The notes below the pieces were generated by a model, which was not told where the DNA came from, did not search any database, and was given only the letters and a program-made list of their open reading frames with translations. The position numbers and the translations under genes were made by a program. Of a stretch of 64,000 nt of DNA, positions 42,558 through 51,397 are shown one piece after another. The number at the start of each line of letters is the position of its first letter. The stretch's first letter is position 1. The DNA is from Streptomyces goshikiensis (GTDB taxonomy: Bacteria; Actinomycetota; Actinomycetes; Streptomycetales; Streptomycetaceae), in assembly GCF_014650555.1 (NCBI RefSeq), contig NZ_BMVE01000016.1, positions 1 to 64,000 on the forward strand, given 5' to 3'.

Positions 42558-43619
42558 TCAGCTGAAGCGGCGCAGCAGCGTGACCGCTGCTCCGGCCGCG
42601 GCCGAGGCTTCCTCGCCGCCGGCTTCGAGCACCGGCAGCAGCGCCCCGAGGAGGAGGGCCGGCCGGCCGCCGTTCTCGCGCAGGAAGGCCTCCGATCCCT
42701 CCCAGAACACGGCGCGCACCGCGTCGACGGTGGGCAGGCCGCCCTCCGGGACACCGGTGAGCAGCTTCGCGGCGAGCACCCGCTCCAGCTCGGTCGGCGC
42801 CCAGTCCCCCGCCGACAGGTCGGCGTCCAGGCCCTCGACGACGGCGCGCAGTTCGGCCGGGGTGCCGCCCGGGGTCGCGGTGCGGGTGCCGATGAGCAGG
42901 CCGGGGATCGGGTTGGCCCGGTAGTTGTCCCAGAAGGCGTCGCCGAAGCGCTCGACCGACTCGGCGGGCACCTCCGGCACGTGCCAGGAGTAGGTGGCGA
43001 AGCCGGCGGCGGCCAGGCACTCGGCGAAGGCCTCGTACGACCAGCGCGAGGTGGTGATGGTGGAGGTCTCGGTGCCGATGAGGTCGGTGACGAGCACGCC
43101 CCGGTCCTCGGCGGGCGTCTCGGAAACCACCCGCAGGCCGTAGGCGTCCCACTCGGGGCCGAACGGGTCGAACTCGGGCCACACGGTGAGCGCGACGAAG
43201 GTGCCGCCGGGCACCAGGTTGTCGTGGATGCCGCGCAGCATCGAGGTCAGCTCGTCCTTCGTGGTGGCGTAGTTGAGCAGCCAGACCGCGCTGACCAGGT
43301 CGAACTCGCCCAGCCGGGGAAGGTTCACGGCGTCGGCCGCGTGGTAGGTGATGCCCTGGGGGTCCTTCTGCTCCGTCTCGCGGGCCAGCTCGACCATGAC
43401 GGGCGAGAGGTCCACGCCGACGACCTCGGCCGCGCCCGCGGACTTGATCAGGCGGGTGTAGTGGCCGTGCCCGCAGGCGAGGTCGAGGACCCGGGCGCCG
43501 GTCAGGTCGCCGAGGTGCTTGAGGACGTTGTGAGCTTCGGGACCGGCCAGCGGGGCCGTGTCCTTGAAGTCCGAGTAACGGTCGCCGATCACCGCGTACT
43601 GGTCGTTCTGCTCGGTCAT
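42558..43619 (-). CDS. SAM-dependent methyltransferase with C-terminal extension
   Basis: 353-residue class I methyltransferase. Motif I VLDLACGHGHYT (about 43-54), VVGVDLSPVMVELA and the FDLVSAVWLLNY segment form a complete SAM fold within the first 240 residues. The last 110 or so residues (from about GGTPAELRAVVEG) form an Ala/Leu-rich helical extension not normal for this family. It is the last gene of the nitrous-acid operon. An O- or N-methylation of the aromatic product is likely; the target is unknown. Confidence 0.85.
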   Translation of the reverse strand: MTEQNDQYAVIGDRYSDFKDTAPLAGPEAHNVLKHLGDLTGARVLDLACGHGHYTRLIKSAGAAEVVGVDLSPVMVELARETEQKDPQGITYHAADAVNLPRLGEFDLVSAVWLLNYATTKDELTSMLRGIHDNLVPGGTFVALTVWPEFDPFGPEWDAYGLRVVSETPAEDRGVLVTDLIGTETSTITTSRWSYEAFAECLAAAGFATYSWHVPEVPAESVERFGDAFWDNYRANPIPGLLIGTRTATPGGTPAELRAVVEGLDADLSAGDWAPTELERVLAAKLLTGVPEGGLPTVDAVRAVFWEGSEAFLRENGGRPALLLGALLPVLEAGGEEASAAAGAAVTLLRRFS

Positions 43620-43646
43620 GTGCGTACTCCCTTGGGTGCGGCGGCG

Positions 43647-44729
43647 TCAGACGTTCGCGGGGCGGTGGGCGGCGAGGTCGGTGTAACCCGCGGCCGCTCC
43701 GTCGTGGAAGGTGTCCGGGTCGGGCTCGGTGAGCGGGGCGCCGCTGCGGATCCGCTCGGGCAGGTCGGGGTTGGCGGAGAAGTACCGCGCGAAGCTCACG
43801 GCGTCGGCGAGGTCCGCGTCGAGCCGGGCGGCGGCGGTGGCCGGGTCGGTGGGGTCGTCGCCGGTGAACGGATTGGTGATGACGGCGCCCGCCCAGCGCT
43901 CGCGCAGCAGCGCCGGCAGCTCCGGGTCCGGGCCCTCGACGATGTGCAGGTAGGCGATCGCCTGGGCGTTGAGGGCGTCCGCGAGCAGGCCGTACGTGGT
44001 CGCGGGGTCCTTCTCGACGGTGTCGTTGTAGCCGCTGGCGGGCGAGAGGCGCAGGCCCGTACGGCCGGCCCCGACGGCGGCGGCGACCGCGGCGACGACC
44101 TCGGAGACGAAGCGGACGCGGCCGGCGGCGTCACCGCCGTAGGAGTCCTCGCGCAGGTTGGAGTTGTCGGAGAGGAACTGGTGGAGCAGGTAGCCGTTGG
44201 CGCCCTGGAGCTCGACCCCGTCGAAGCCCGCCCCGATCGCGGCGGTGGCGGCGGCGGCGAAGTCCCGGACGGTCGCGGCGATGTCGGCGGGGGTCATCTC
44301 GCGCGGCTCCACCGTGTCCACCAGCACCCCGGGCGCCGTGCGGGCGTCGCTGAGCGCGGTCACGGCGGAGGGCGCCAGCGGGCGGACCCCGGCCGGGAGC
44401 AGGTCGGGGTGGGCGATCCGGCCGTGGTGGGACAGCTGCGCCACGATCCGCCCGCCGGCCGCGTGCACGGCCTCGGTCACCCGCTTCCAGCCCGCGATCT
44501 GCTCGGCGGTGTGCAGTCCGGGCTGGCCGACCGGCCCGTGCCCGGCGGCGCTGACGCGCACGCCTTCGGTGATGATCAGCCCGGCGGAGGCGCGCTGGGC
44601 GTAGTACTCGGCCATCAGGGCGCCGGGGACACCCGCGGCGTCGGCGCGGTTGCGCGTCATGGGCGCCATGACCACGCGGTGGGGGAGCGTCAGCGCGCCC
44701 GCGGTGAGGGGGTCGAACAGGGAAGGCAT
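43647..44729 (-). CDS. Old yellow enzyme-type flavin oxidoreductase
   Basis: 360-residue TIM-barrel NADH:flavin oxidoreductase: VVMAPMTRNRAD, LIITEGVRVS, IVAQLSHHGRIAHPD, GFDGVELQGANGYLLHQFL and NLREDSYGG. The His of the usual H/N substrate-binding pair (IHGANGYL in relatives) is Gln here. It reduces activated C=C bonds or nitro/nitroso groups using FMN. In this operon a nitro- or enone-type intermediate is a plausible substrate (inference). Start 44729 follows GGAGA. Confidence 0.9.
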   Translation of the reverse strand: MPSLFDPLTAGALTLPHRVVMAPMTRNRADAAGVPGALMAEYYAQRASAGLIITEGVRVSAAGHGPVGQPGLHTAEQIAGWKRVTEAVHAAGGRIVAQLSHHGRIAHPDLLPAGVRPLAPSAVTALSDARTAPGVLVDTVEPREMTPADIAATVRDFAAAATAAIGAGFDGVELQGANGYLLHQFLSDNSNLREDSYGGDAAGRVRFVSEVVAAVAAAVGAGRTGLRLSPASGYNDTVEKDPATTYGLLADALNAQAIAYLHIVEGPDPELPALLRERWAGAVITNPFTGDDPTDPATAAARLDADLADAVSFARYFSANPDLPERIRSGAPLTEPDPDTFHDGAAAGYTDLAAHRPANV

Positions 44730-44764
44730 GGGGTCTCCGGAGGGTGGGGCGGGGAAGCGGTGGA

Positions 44765-46201
44765 TCAGTGGGTGTCGTCGCAGGCCAGGGCCCGGTCGAC
44801 GAGGGCCGGCGCGGCCCCCGTGTAGCGGACCGGGTCGAGGAGTTCGCGGAGCCGGTCGGCGCCGAGGTGCTCCGAGACCTCGGGGAGGTCCGCGAGGACC
44901 TCCCCCAGCGGCCGGCCGGTGCGCCCGGCCCGCTCCGAGGCCTCGGTGAGCAGGGCCTTGGCCGGGGCGCGGCCCAGCAGCGGGGCGAGGACGGCGGAGA
45001 TCCGCTCGGAGACGACCTGGCTGCCGGTCAGCGCCAGGTTGGCCCGCATGCGGTCCTCGTTGACCTGGAGGCCCTCGGCCAGCTCCACCGCGGTGTGCGC
45101 GGCGCCGCCGGCCAGTCGCAGGCATTCGCGCAGCAGCAGCCACTCGGCGTGCCAGGCGCCGCCCGACCGTTCGTCCTCGGCCAGCAGGCACTGGGTCAGT
45201 CCCGCCGCCAGCACCGGCACCTGGAGGGCGGCGGAGCGGATCAGCGTGGCCAGCACCGGGTTGCGCTTGTGGGGCATCGCCGAGGAGACGCCCCGGCCGG
45301 CCCGGCCGGGTTCGGTGACCTCGCCGACCTCGGTCCGGGTCAGCGACTGCACGTCCACGGCGATCTTCCCGAGCGCCCCGGCCGTGAGGGCCAGCGCGCC
45401 CGCGAGGTCGGCGATCGGGGTCCGCAGGGCGTGCCAGGGCAGCGCCGCCTCGGCGAGCCCGGTCTCCTCGGCGAAGGCCTCGGTCAGCCGCCGTACGTAG
45501 GCGCCGGGTTCGACGGGAGCGGCGCCCTCGGGGGCGGCGTACTCCAGGTAGCCGGCGAGGGTGCCCGCGGCGCCGCCGAGCGAGACCGGCAGGCCGCCGT
45601 CGAGCAGCCGGCGCAGCCGCGCCGAGGAGTCGAGCAGCAGCTGCCGCCAGCCCGCCGCCTTCAGCCCAAAGGTGGTGGGCACGGCCTGAAGGGCGAGGGT
45701 GCGCCCGGCCATGGCGGTGTCGCGGTGCCTGGCCGCAAGCGCGCCCAGGGCCTCGGCGGCGCGCTCCAGGTCGGCGGTGATGAGGAGCAGCGCGCGGCGC
45801 GCGACGAGCATCGCGCCGGTGTCGAAGATGTCCTGGCTGGTGGAGCCGCGGTGGACGTACTCGGCGGCCTCCGGGTCCCGTTCGGCCACCAGGTCGGTGA
45901 GCGCGCGGACCAGGCCCACCACCGGGTTGGCGGTCTCCCGGCTGCCCCGGGCGACGGCCAGCGCGTCGATGTGCTCCGCGCGGGCCGCCTCCGTGATGGC
46001 CCGGGCGGCCTCCTTCGGCATGGTGCCGAGCCGGGCCTGGGCCCGGGCCAGGGCCGCCTCGGCGTCCAGCATGGCCTGGAGCCACGCCAGGTCGCCGACG
46101 GCGGCCTCGACCGGGGTGCCGGCCCGGACCGGGGACAGCAGCCCCGTGTCCGGTCCGGCGGCCGCGGCCGGGAACCCGGCCGCGCGGGGGTCCGTGCTCA
46201 C
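44765..46201 (-). CDS. CreD-like nitrosuccinate lyase (PcaB/fumarase superfamily)
   Basis: 478-residue member of the aspartase/fumarase superfamily, in the subgroup annotated as 3-carboxymuconate cycloisomerase/adenylosuccinate lyase. VHRGSTSQDIFDTG (116-129) and GVSSAMPHKRNP (304-315) are the conserved active-site segments. It overlaps the CreE-like gene by 4 nt (GTGA). In the cremeomycin and fosfazinomycin pathways this pair turns aspartate into nitrosuccinate and then releases nitrous acid plus fumarate. Without the partner, muconate cycloisomerase would be the default call; no other protocatechuate genes are present. Confidence 0.82.
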   Translation of the reverse strand: MSTDPRAAGFPAAAAGPDTGLLSPVRAGTPVEAAVGDLAWLQAMLDAEAALARAQARLGTMPKEAARAITEAARAEHIDALAVARGSRETANPVVGLVRALTDLVAERDPEAAEYVHRGSTSQDIFDTGAMLVARRALLLITADLERAAEALGALAARHRDTAMAGRTLALQAVPTTFGLKAAGWRQLLLDSSARLRRLLDGGLPVSLGGAAGTLAGYLEYAAPEGAAPVEPGAYVRRLTEAFAEETGLAEAALPWHALRTPIADLAGALALTAGALGKIAVDVQSLTRTEVGEVTEPGRAGRGVSSAMPHKRNPVLATLIRSAALQVPVLAAGLTQCLLAEDERSGGAWHAEWLLLRECLRLAGGAAHTAVELAEGLQVNEDRMRANLALTGSQVVSERISAVLAPLLGRAPAKALLTEASERAGRTGRPLGEVLADLPEVSEHLGADRLRELLDPVRYTGAAPALVDRALACDDTH

Positions 46202-48183
46202 GGCTTCACCCCGGAGAGGGTGTGCCGCTCCGGGACGGGTGCCGGGACGAGCCGGGTGTCCTCGTGCACCACGGTCATCAGCGCGGACGCGATGGCGTCG
46301 GAGTCGCCCAGGGTCACCGAGTCCACGCCGGGGCGGATGCCGGCGGCGGTGGCCCAGTGGACCGCTTCCGTCGGAACTCCGTAGGCGAAGCGGCGCGGGT
46401 GCGGGCGGCCCTGGGCGTCGATGACGCGGCACGGCCGCTCGGTGACCGCGACGGCCCCGGTCTCGTAGCCGTCCGCGCCACCGGCGCCGGGGACGGTGTG
46501 CGGGCGGACCTGCCCCGTCTCCAGCAGGTACGCGAGCAGCGGATCGGCGGTGCGCCGCACGTCGGGGACGGGCAGCCGGGCGTCGATCAGCACGCGCGCG
46601 GTGATGGTGCGGCCGCCGGTCACCGCCGACTCGGCGGTGAACACGCCGTCGCCGGAGTGCGGGGTGATCCGCAGGTCCGGCCCCAGGACGTCGAGCACCC
46701 CGGCCCGGATCAGCGCGATCATCTCCTCGATGCGCGAGGCGGGCGGGCCGATCGAGAGGAACGCGTTGAGCGGGGTGTACCAGCCGTCCAGGTGCTCGCG
46801 GTGCGAGGCGCCGGTGAGGCCGGAGTGGTCGACCGCGAGGCGGATCTCGTTGCGCAGGTCGCGCAGGACGTCGAGGGCCGTCTTGAACGGGCCGCTGACG
46901 TTGCCCCGGCGGGCCTCGGCCAGGTCCCGGCCGAGGTAGTCCAGCAGCCAGCTGCGGAACTCGTCGAGGGAGGCGAACCGGCGGCCCTCGGCGGGGTCGT
47001 TGATCCGGTCCCAGCTCCAGCGGTCGGCGGCGGCGATGCCGAACCGGTCGAGGACCGCGCCGCGGGCCTCGTCGGTCTCGGCCGCCAGGTAGTCGTCGCA
47101 CAGCTTCCTGGCGTCCTCGATGCGGCCCGCGCCGCGCAGCAGCACGTCGTAGTAGACGCTCTCGACCTCGCGGGAGACCAGCGGCCACAGCTCGGCCAGG
47201 AAGTCCACGCGTTCGCCGGACGTGGCCCGCTCGCGCAGGACGGCGACGTGGTCGGCCGTCAGCAGGCGCGGGTAGTAGCGGCCGAACGGGCCCTTCTCGT
47301 TCGCGCCGCGCGAGTGGTAGGGGATCCCCCGGCGGGAGCCCGCCACCAGGTGCGGCTCCTGGCCCGAGGGGCGGTAGACGAGCGTGCCGTCGACCCGCTC
47401 GAACGCCCCGCCGCGGCCCCGGGTGAACAGCGCCATGTGGTCGAAGAAGTTGAGGCCGAGCCCGCGCAGCAGCACCGTCTCGCCGGGTTCGACGAAGGAC
47501 AGGTCCAGGTCGGCCGGATTGGCGGGCGGGACGTACGCCAGCTTGTGCTCCCGCGCGAACGCCGTGAGCGCGGCCTCGCCCCGGTCGGGCCGGGAGTCGG
47601 TGTGGCCGAGGGCGAGCACGACCGCGCCCAGGTCGGGCAGGGCGGTGCCGTCGGCGAGCCGCAGGAGCTGCCCGCCGTCGCGGTCTTCCAGGGCCACGGC
47701 ACGCGACTGGTGGACGCGGACCGTGATGCCCACCGGGGCGGTCCTGACGACCCGGCGGAACGCCCAGCGCAGGTAGTGCCCGTACAGGGAGCGGGTCGGG
47801 TAGTCGTCGGGGCCCAGGACGCGCGCCTCGGCGAGGACCGCCTCGGCGAGCTCCGGCTCGGCGAAGTCGTCGAAGGGTCCCATCAGGGTGAGGAACCGGG
47901 CCCACTCGTACAGGCTGGGTCCCTCGACGACCGGGCCCGCCATGACGACCGAGTCGTCGGTGAAGACGGTGACCTGGGAGGACACCGTGTTCATCAGCAG
48001 GTTGCGGCTCTGGTCGGTGCGCCACACGGCGCCGGCGCCCGCCGGGTGGGGGTCCACGACGTGGACGGTGACCGGGGTGTCCGGCACGGTCCGGGCGAAC
48101 TGGGCGCAGAACCGCTCCAGTACGGACAGGCCGCGCGGGCCGGCGCCGATGATGGCGAAGAACTGCCGGCGCTTCTCACTCAT
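46198..48183 (-). CDS. CreE-like aspartate N-oxidising flavoenzyme (nitrosuccinate synthase)
   Basis: 661-residue FAD/NAD(P)-binding monooxygenase with N-terminal dinucleotide motif IIGAGPRGLSVLERF (residues about 11-25) and a second nucleotide region around VVLALGHTDSRP and VLLRGLGLNFFDHM. Length and architecture match the large flavoproteins CreE and FzmM that oxidise L-aspartate to nitrosuccinate. The stop overlaps the CreD-like lyase, and the start overlaps the O-methyltransferase by 8 nt. The co-encoded lyase makes the assignment much stronger than the fold alone. Confidence 0.82.
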   Translation of the reverse strand: MSEKRRQFFAIIGAGPRGLSVLERFCAQFARTVPDTPVTVHVVDPHPAGAGAVWRTDQSRNLLMNTVSSQVTVFTDDSVVMAGPVVEGPSLYEWARFLTLMGPFDDFAEPELAEAVLAEARVLGPDDYPTRSLYGHYLRWAFRRVVRTAPVGITVRVHQSRAVALEDRDGGQLLRLADGTALPDLGAVVLALGHTDSRPDRGEAALTAFAREHKLAYVPPANPADLDLSFVEPGETVLLRGLGLNFFDHMALFTRGRGGAFERVDGTLVYRPSGQEPHLVAGSRRGIPYHSRGANEKGPFGRYYPRLLTADHVAVLRERATSGERVDFLAELWPLVSREVESVYYDVLLRGAGRIEDARKLCDDYLAAETDEARGAVLDRFGIAAADRWSWDRINDPAEGRRFASLDEFRSWLLDYLGRDLAEARRGNVSGPFKTALDVLRDLRNEIRLAVDHSGLTGASHREHLDGWYTPLNAFLSIGPPASRIEEMIALIRAGVLDVLGPDLRITPHSGDGVFTAESAVTGGRTITARVLIDARLPVPDVRRTADPLLAYLLETGQVRPHTVPGAGGADGYETGAVAVTERPCRVIDAQGRPHPRRFAYGVPTEAVHWATAAGIRPGVDSVTLGDSDAIASALMTVVHEDTRLVPAPVPERHTLSGVKP

Positions 48184-48871
48184 CGCGGATTCCCGTCCAG
48201 GTGGTGACCTCGACGCCGTCCCCGAGCGGGAGGTCGAGGGAGACGTAGCCCAGCCGCCCGTCCCGGATCCGTTCCAGGTAGTCGGCGGGAAGCATGGACA
48301 GGTTGTCGGAGACGATCACGGCGCCGGGCGCCATCAGGGGCTCCAGGACCTTCAGGACCGGCAGGTAGAGCTCTTTCCAGCCGTCCAGGAGGATGAAGTC
48401 GACGGGCTCGGTGAGCGCGCCGAGCGTGTCGCGGGCGTCGCCCTCCAGCACGGTGACGAGGTCGGCGAGTCCGGCCTCGGCCAGGTTCTCCCGCGTCTTG
48501 CGGACCTTGCCGCCGTCGAGCTCGCTGGTGGTGAGGTGTCCGCTGCCGTTGTCCCGCAGGGCGGCGGCGATCTGGATGGCCGAGGCGCCGTAGGACGCCC
48601 CGAACTCGACGGGGTTGCGCGGCCGCAGGGTGCGGACCAGCAGGTGGAGCAGCCGGCCGATCTTCGGATCGACCGGGAGCAGGGCCTCGGCGCACAGGGC
48701 GCTGGCCTCCGCGGGGGTGGGCGGGGCCGATAATCCGGCGGCGCTCGCGTAGGCGCGCTCCATGACGCCCTTGTCGTCACGTTCGGCCATGGAGTACAGC
48801 CGGTTGAGAACGGCGCGCACCGCAGGCTCATCGAGCCCTGAGGAGCCCTGTCGTACAGGCAGGACAGACAA
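48176..48871 (-). CDS. O-methyltransferase
   Basis: 231-residue SAM-dependent methyltransferase of the catechol/caffeoyl-CoA OMT-like type. PVEFGASYGASAIQIAAAL is motif I, GDARDTL and FILLDGWKELYLP carry the acidic metal/SAM residues, and VIVSDN is near the C-terminus. The start is TTG at 48871, seven bases after GGGAG. An adjacent ortho-hydroxylated aromatic would be a natural substrate. It is coupled to the CreE-like gene. Confidence 0.85.
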   Translation of the reverse strand: MSVLPVRQGSSGLDEPAVRAVLNRLYSMAERDDKGVMERAYASAAGLSAPPTPAEASALCAEALLPVDPKIGRLLHLLVRTLRPRNPVEFGASYGASAIQIAAALRDNGSGHLTTSELDGGKVRKTRENLAEAGLADLVTVLEGDARDTLGALTEPVDFILLDGWKELYLPVLKVLEPLMAPGAVIVSDNLSMLPADYLERIRDGRLGYVSLDLPLGDGVEVTTWTGIRDE

Positions 48872-48910
48872 GATTTTCTCCCGTTAACATTCGAGCCCGC
48901 AGGCCGGCCG

Positions 48911-49840
48911 TCAGGCCGTGACGCCTTCGAGCAGGTCGCGGCGTATGTAGCTCAGGGCGTTGTAGATGGTTCGGCGGGTGTCGAGGATCGCCCGGCGGCC
49001 GTGCATGACACGGGTGTTGTCGATGAGGGCGATGTCGCCGTCCTGCCAGTGGATGTCCTCGGTGAGCTCGTCGGTGAGGGTCTTCATCCGGCTGATCAGG
49101 CCATCGGGGAAGCCGGTGCCGTCGGCGTAGCCGATGACCGGCTTCTCGTAGTTGTAGGAGGGGCCGAAGATGCTGTTGGCCCAGGAGGGGCGGTCGCCGA
49201 ACAGGGTGGTCCGGGCCGCCGGGGTGCGGTACGTGTAGTGGGCGGAGCCGTCCTCCTGGAGGACGAGGGTGGTGCCCTCGCGGTCCTGGACCAGGGCGAG
49301 GAAGTCGTCGAAGGTGATGTCCTCGACCTTCTTGTCACCGCCGGACTGGTGCAGGACGAACTGCTTCCACTTGGCTTCCTCGACCCGGCGGGCGTAGGAG
49401 ATGTCCTGGGCGAACGCGGCCTGGTCCTCGGCGGGGGTCGCGTCCCACACCCGGTAGCCGTCGCACACCGTGGTCTGCGAGCCGCTGGAGGCGGCCGTCT
49501 CGCAGAAGAACCAGGTCAGGTCGGGTCCGAAGGGGCTGTTGCCGTTCTCCAGGTGGAGTCCGACCTCGTCCGTACCGGCATCGACCTTCTGCGCCACGGC
49601 GCCTCCGTGAAAGGTGCGCGCGGGGTCCAGGGTCACGCGGTCGGAGTGCGCCTTGACGAAGAGGGAGAAGTCCTCGACGGAGGGGCGGAACCCGCGCAGG
49701 ACCACGAAGCCCGCCTCCGCGAGCAGGGCGACGGTGTCACGGGGTTCCAGGTCGCCCAGGGTGGGACAGCCTTCGCTGGCCAGGACGAGCTTGCCCGTTC
49801 CCGCTCCGAGGGACTGGACGTCCGGCTGACTGTGAGACAT
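48911..49840 (-). CDS. TauD/TfdA-type Fe(II)/2-oxoglutarate dioxygenase
   Basis: 309-residue dioxygenase. The metal triad is His96-x-Glu98 in GLHLENG and His280 in NTRVMHGR, with an Arg (about 289) for 2-oxoglutarate in DTRRTIY. The use of Glu rather than Asp in the HxE motif is shared with clavaminate synthase/asparagine hydroxylase-type enzymes. It could hydroxylate, desaturate or otherwise oxidise an amino-acid- or acyl-derived intermediate. It lies 15 bp from the AMP-ligase gene. The start follows AGAGG. Confidence 0.85.
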   Translation of the reverse strand: MSHSQPDVQSLGAGTGKLVLASEGCPTLGDLEPRDTVALLAEAGFVVLRGFRPSVEDFSLFVKAHSDRVTLDPARTFHGGAVAQKVDAGTDEVGLHLENGNSPFGPDLTWFFCETAASSGSQTTVCDGYRVWDATPAEDQAAFAQDISYARRVEEAKWKQFVLHQSGGDKKVEDITFDDFLALVQDREGTTLVLQEDGSAHYTYRTPAARTTLFGDRPSWANSIFGPSYNYEKPVIGYADGTGFPDGLISRMKTLTDELTEDIHWQDGDIALIDNTRVMHGRRAILDTRRTIYNALSYIRRDLLEGVTA

Positions 49841-49855
49841 GTGTGACCTCTTAAC

Positions 49856-51397
49856 TCATCGCGGTTGATGGGAGAGCAGTGACTCGGCTATCGCCGTGCG
49901 CACCGGGCGGCCGGTGACGGTGAAGAGCCGTCGGTACGCCTCGTCGTCGGCGCTCAGCAGGTGCACCACCTCGACGCGTTCCACCTGCGAGAGGTGTTCG
50001 GCTCCGAAGGCGGCGATCTCCCGCTCCGCCTCCTGCCGGTCGATGGCGGGGTCGATGACGAACAGGCCGTTCAGGGCGGGCAGGTCGTTGCCGACGACGG
50101 CCGCGGCCCGGACGAACGGGAGCCGCGCGTACTGGGCCTCGACCCATTCGGGCGCCACGTTGCGCCCGGCGGCGGTGATGATGACGTTCTTCTTGCGGCC
50201 GGTGATCCGCAGGAACCCGTCCTCGTCGATGGTGGCCAGGTCACCGGTGTGCAGCCAGCCGTCGACGACGGCGCAGGCCGAGGGGTCGGGCCGGGTGTAC
50301 CCGTCGAACAGCGAGGGGCTGCTGACGAGGACCTCGCCCTCCTCGCTGAGGCGGACGCTGACGTGGCGCAGCGGCCGTCCCACGGTGCCGATCCGGCGGG
50401 CGCCGGGGGTGTTCCAGCTGACGACGGAGCTGTTCTCGGAGAGCCCGTACCCCTCGTAGACGGGGATCCCGAAGCCGTCCAGTTCGCGCAGGGTGTCCGG
50501 GTGGACGGGCGCGCCGCCGCAGCAGATCAGGGGGGCCCGGTCGGTGCCGAACAGGGCCTGGTTGACGTCGCCGCCGGCCTCCTTCGCCCGGCGCGCTGCT
50601 TCGGCGAGGGCCGTGACCAGGGCCGGGGTGGCGACGACGGCGCTCGTGCGCGCGGTGACCAGGTGGGGCAGGGTGGCCTCGACGGCCGATCCGCTGGTGC
50701 CCACGAGCGGGGCGTCGGGCGGCAGCAGGGTGACGCAGCCGCCGTCCAGGAGCACCAGGTACAGCCCGGTGACCTGCTCGATGAGCAGGCTGAACGGGAC
50801 GACGGACAGGTAGCGGGCGAAGGCGTCCGCGGGCATCGCCGCGTGCAGCGAGTCGATGAGCGCGCCGATGCCGCCGGAGCGGATCCGTACGCCCTTGGGG
50901 CGCGAGGTGGTCCCCGAGGTGTGGATGATCTTGCAGATCCAGTTCTCGTCCGCGGCGGGCACGGCGTACGGCTCCGCGGCCGCGCCGAGCGCGTCCAGGG
51001 ACACCTCGACGACGCGGCAGCCGGGCGGCAGTACGCCCTCTCGCCCCCACTCGGCGAGCCGGGCGGCCCCGAGGGAGTCCACGACGCAGACCTCCGCCTC
51101 CTCCAGGAGGCTGGCGGCCTGCTCCCGGGTGAAGGCGAGCGGGACGGGGACCTCCGTGGCCCGGGCGGCCAGCAGCGCCAGGTCCGCGACGACGAACTCC
51201 GCGGTGTTGCCGCACAGCACGCCGGTGCGGCCGGCCGCCGTGACGAGGGGCGCCAGCTCCTCGCTCAGCGCCCGTGCGGCGCGGGTGATCTGCCGGTAGG
51301 TGTACTCGGCGGCGAAGCCGCCCGCTCCGTCCAGGACCCGGACCAGGGTGCGGTCCGTTTCGGCGTAGCGCTCCAGGGCGCTCTCAACGGCTCGCAC
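49856..51397 (-). CDS. AMP-dependent acyl ligase
   Basis: 513-residue ANL enzyme: P-loop IHTSGTTSRPKGVRI, EGYGLSENSSVVSW (A5), WLHTGDLATIDEDGFLRITGRKKNVII (A7-A8). The C-terminal lid is shortened and the usual PRT(A)xGKxxR lysine motif is degenerate, so adenylation without normal thioesterification is possible. It overlaps the thermostable-hemolysin-family gene by 14 nt, which suggests the two proteins work together. GTG start at 51397 follows AGGAGG. Confidence 0.82.
   Translation of the reverse strand: MRAVESALERYAETDRTLVRVLDGAGGFAAEYTYRQITRAARALSEELAPLVTAAGRTGVLCGNTAEFVVADLALLAARATEVPVPLAFTREQAASLLEEAEVCVVDSLGAARLAEWGREGVLPPGCRVVEVSLDALGAAAEPYAVPAADENWICKIIHTSGTTSRPKGVRIRSGGIGALIDSLHAAMPADAFARYLSVVPFSLLIEQVTGLYLVLLDGGCVTLLPPDAPLVGTSGSAVEATLPHLVTARTSAVVATPALVTALAEAARRAKEAGGDVNQALFGTDRAPLICCGGAPVHPDTLRELDGFGIPVYEGYGLSENSSVVSWNTPGARRIGTVGRPLRHVSVRLSEEGEVLVSSPSLFDGYTRPDPSACAVVDGWLHTGDLATIDEDGFLRITGRKKNVIITAAGRNVAPEWVEAQYARLPFVRAAAVVGNDLPALNGLFVIDPAIDRQEAEREIAAFGAEHLSQVERVEVVHLLSADDEAYRRLFTVTGRPVRTAIAESLLSHQPR

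Noticed and set aside
44765..46201. Protocatechuate-pathway 3-carboxymuconate cycloisomerase
   Set aside because: No pcaG/H/C/D genes are present, while a CreE-like flavoenzyme overlaps it.
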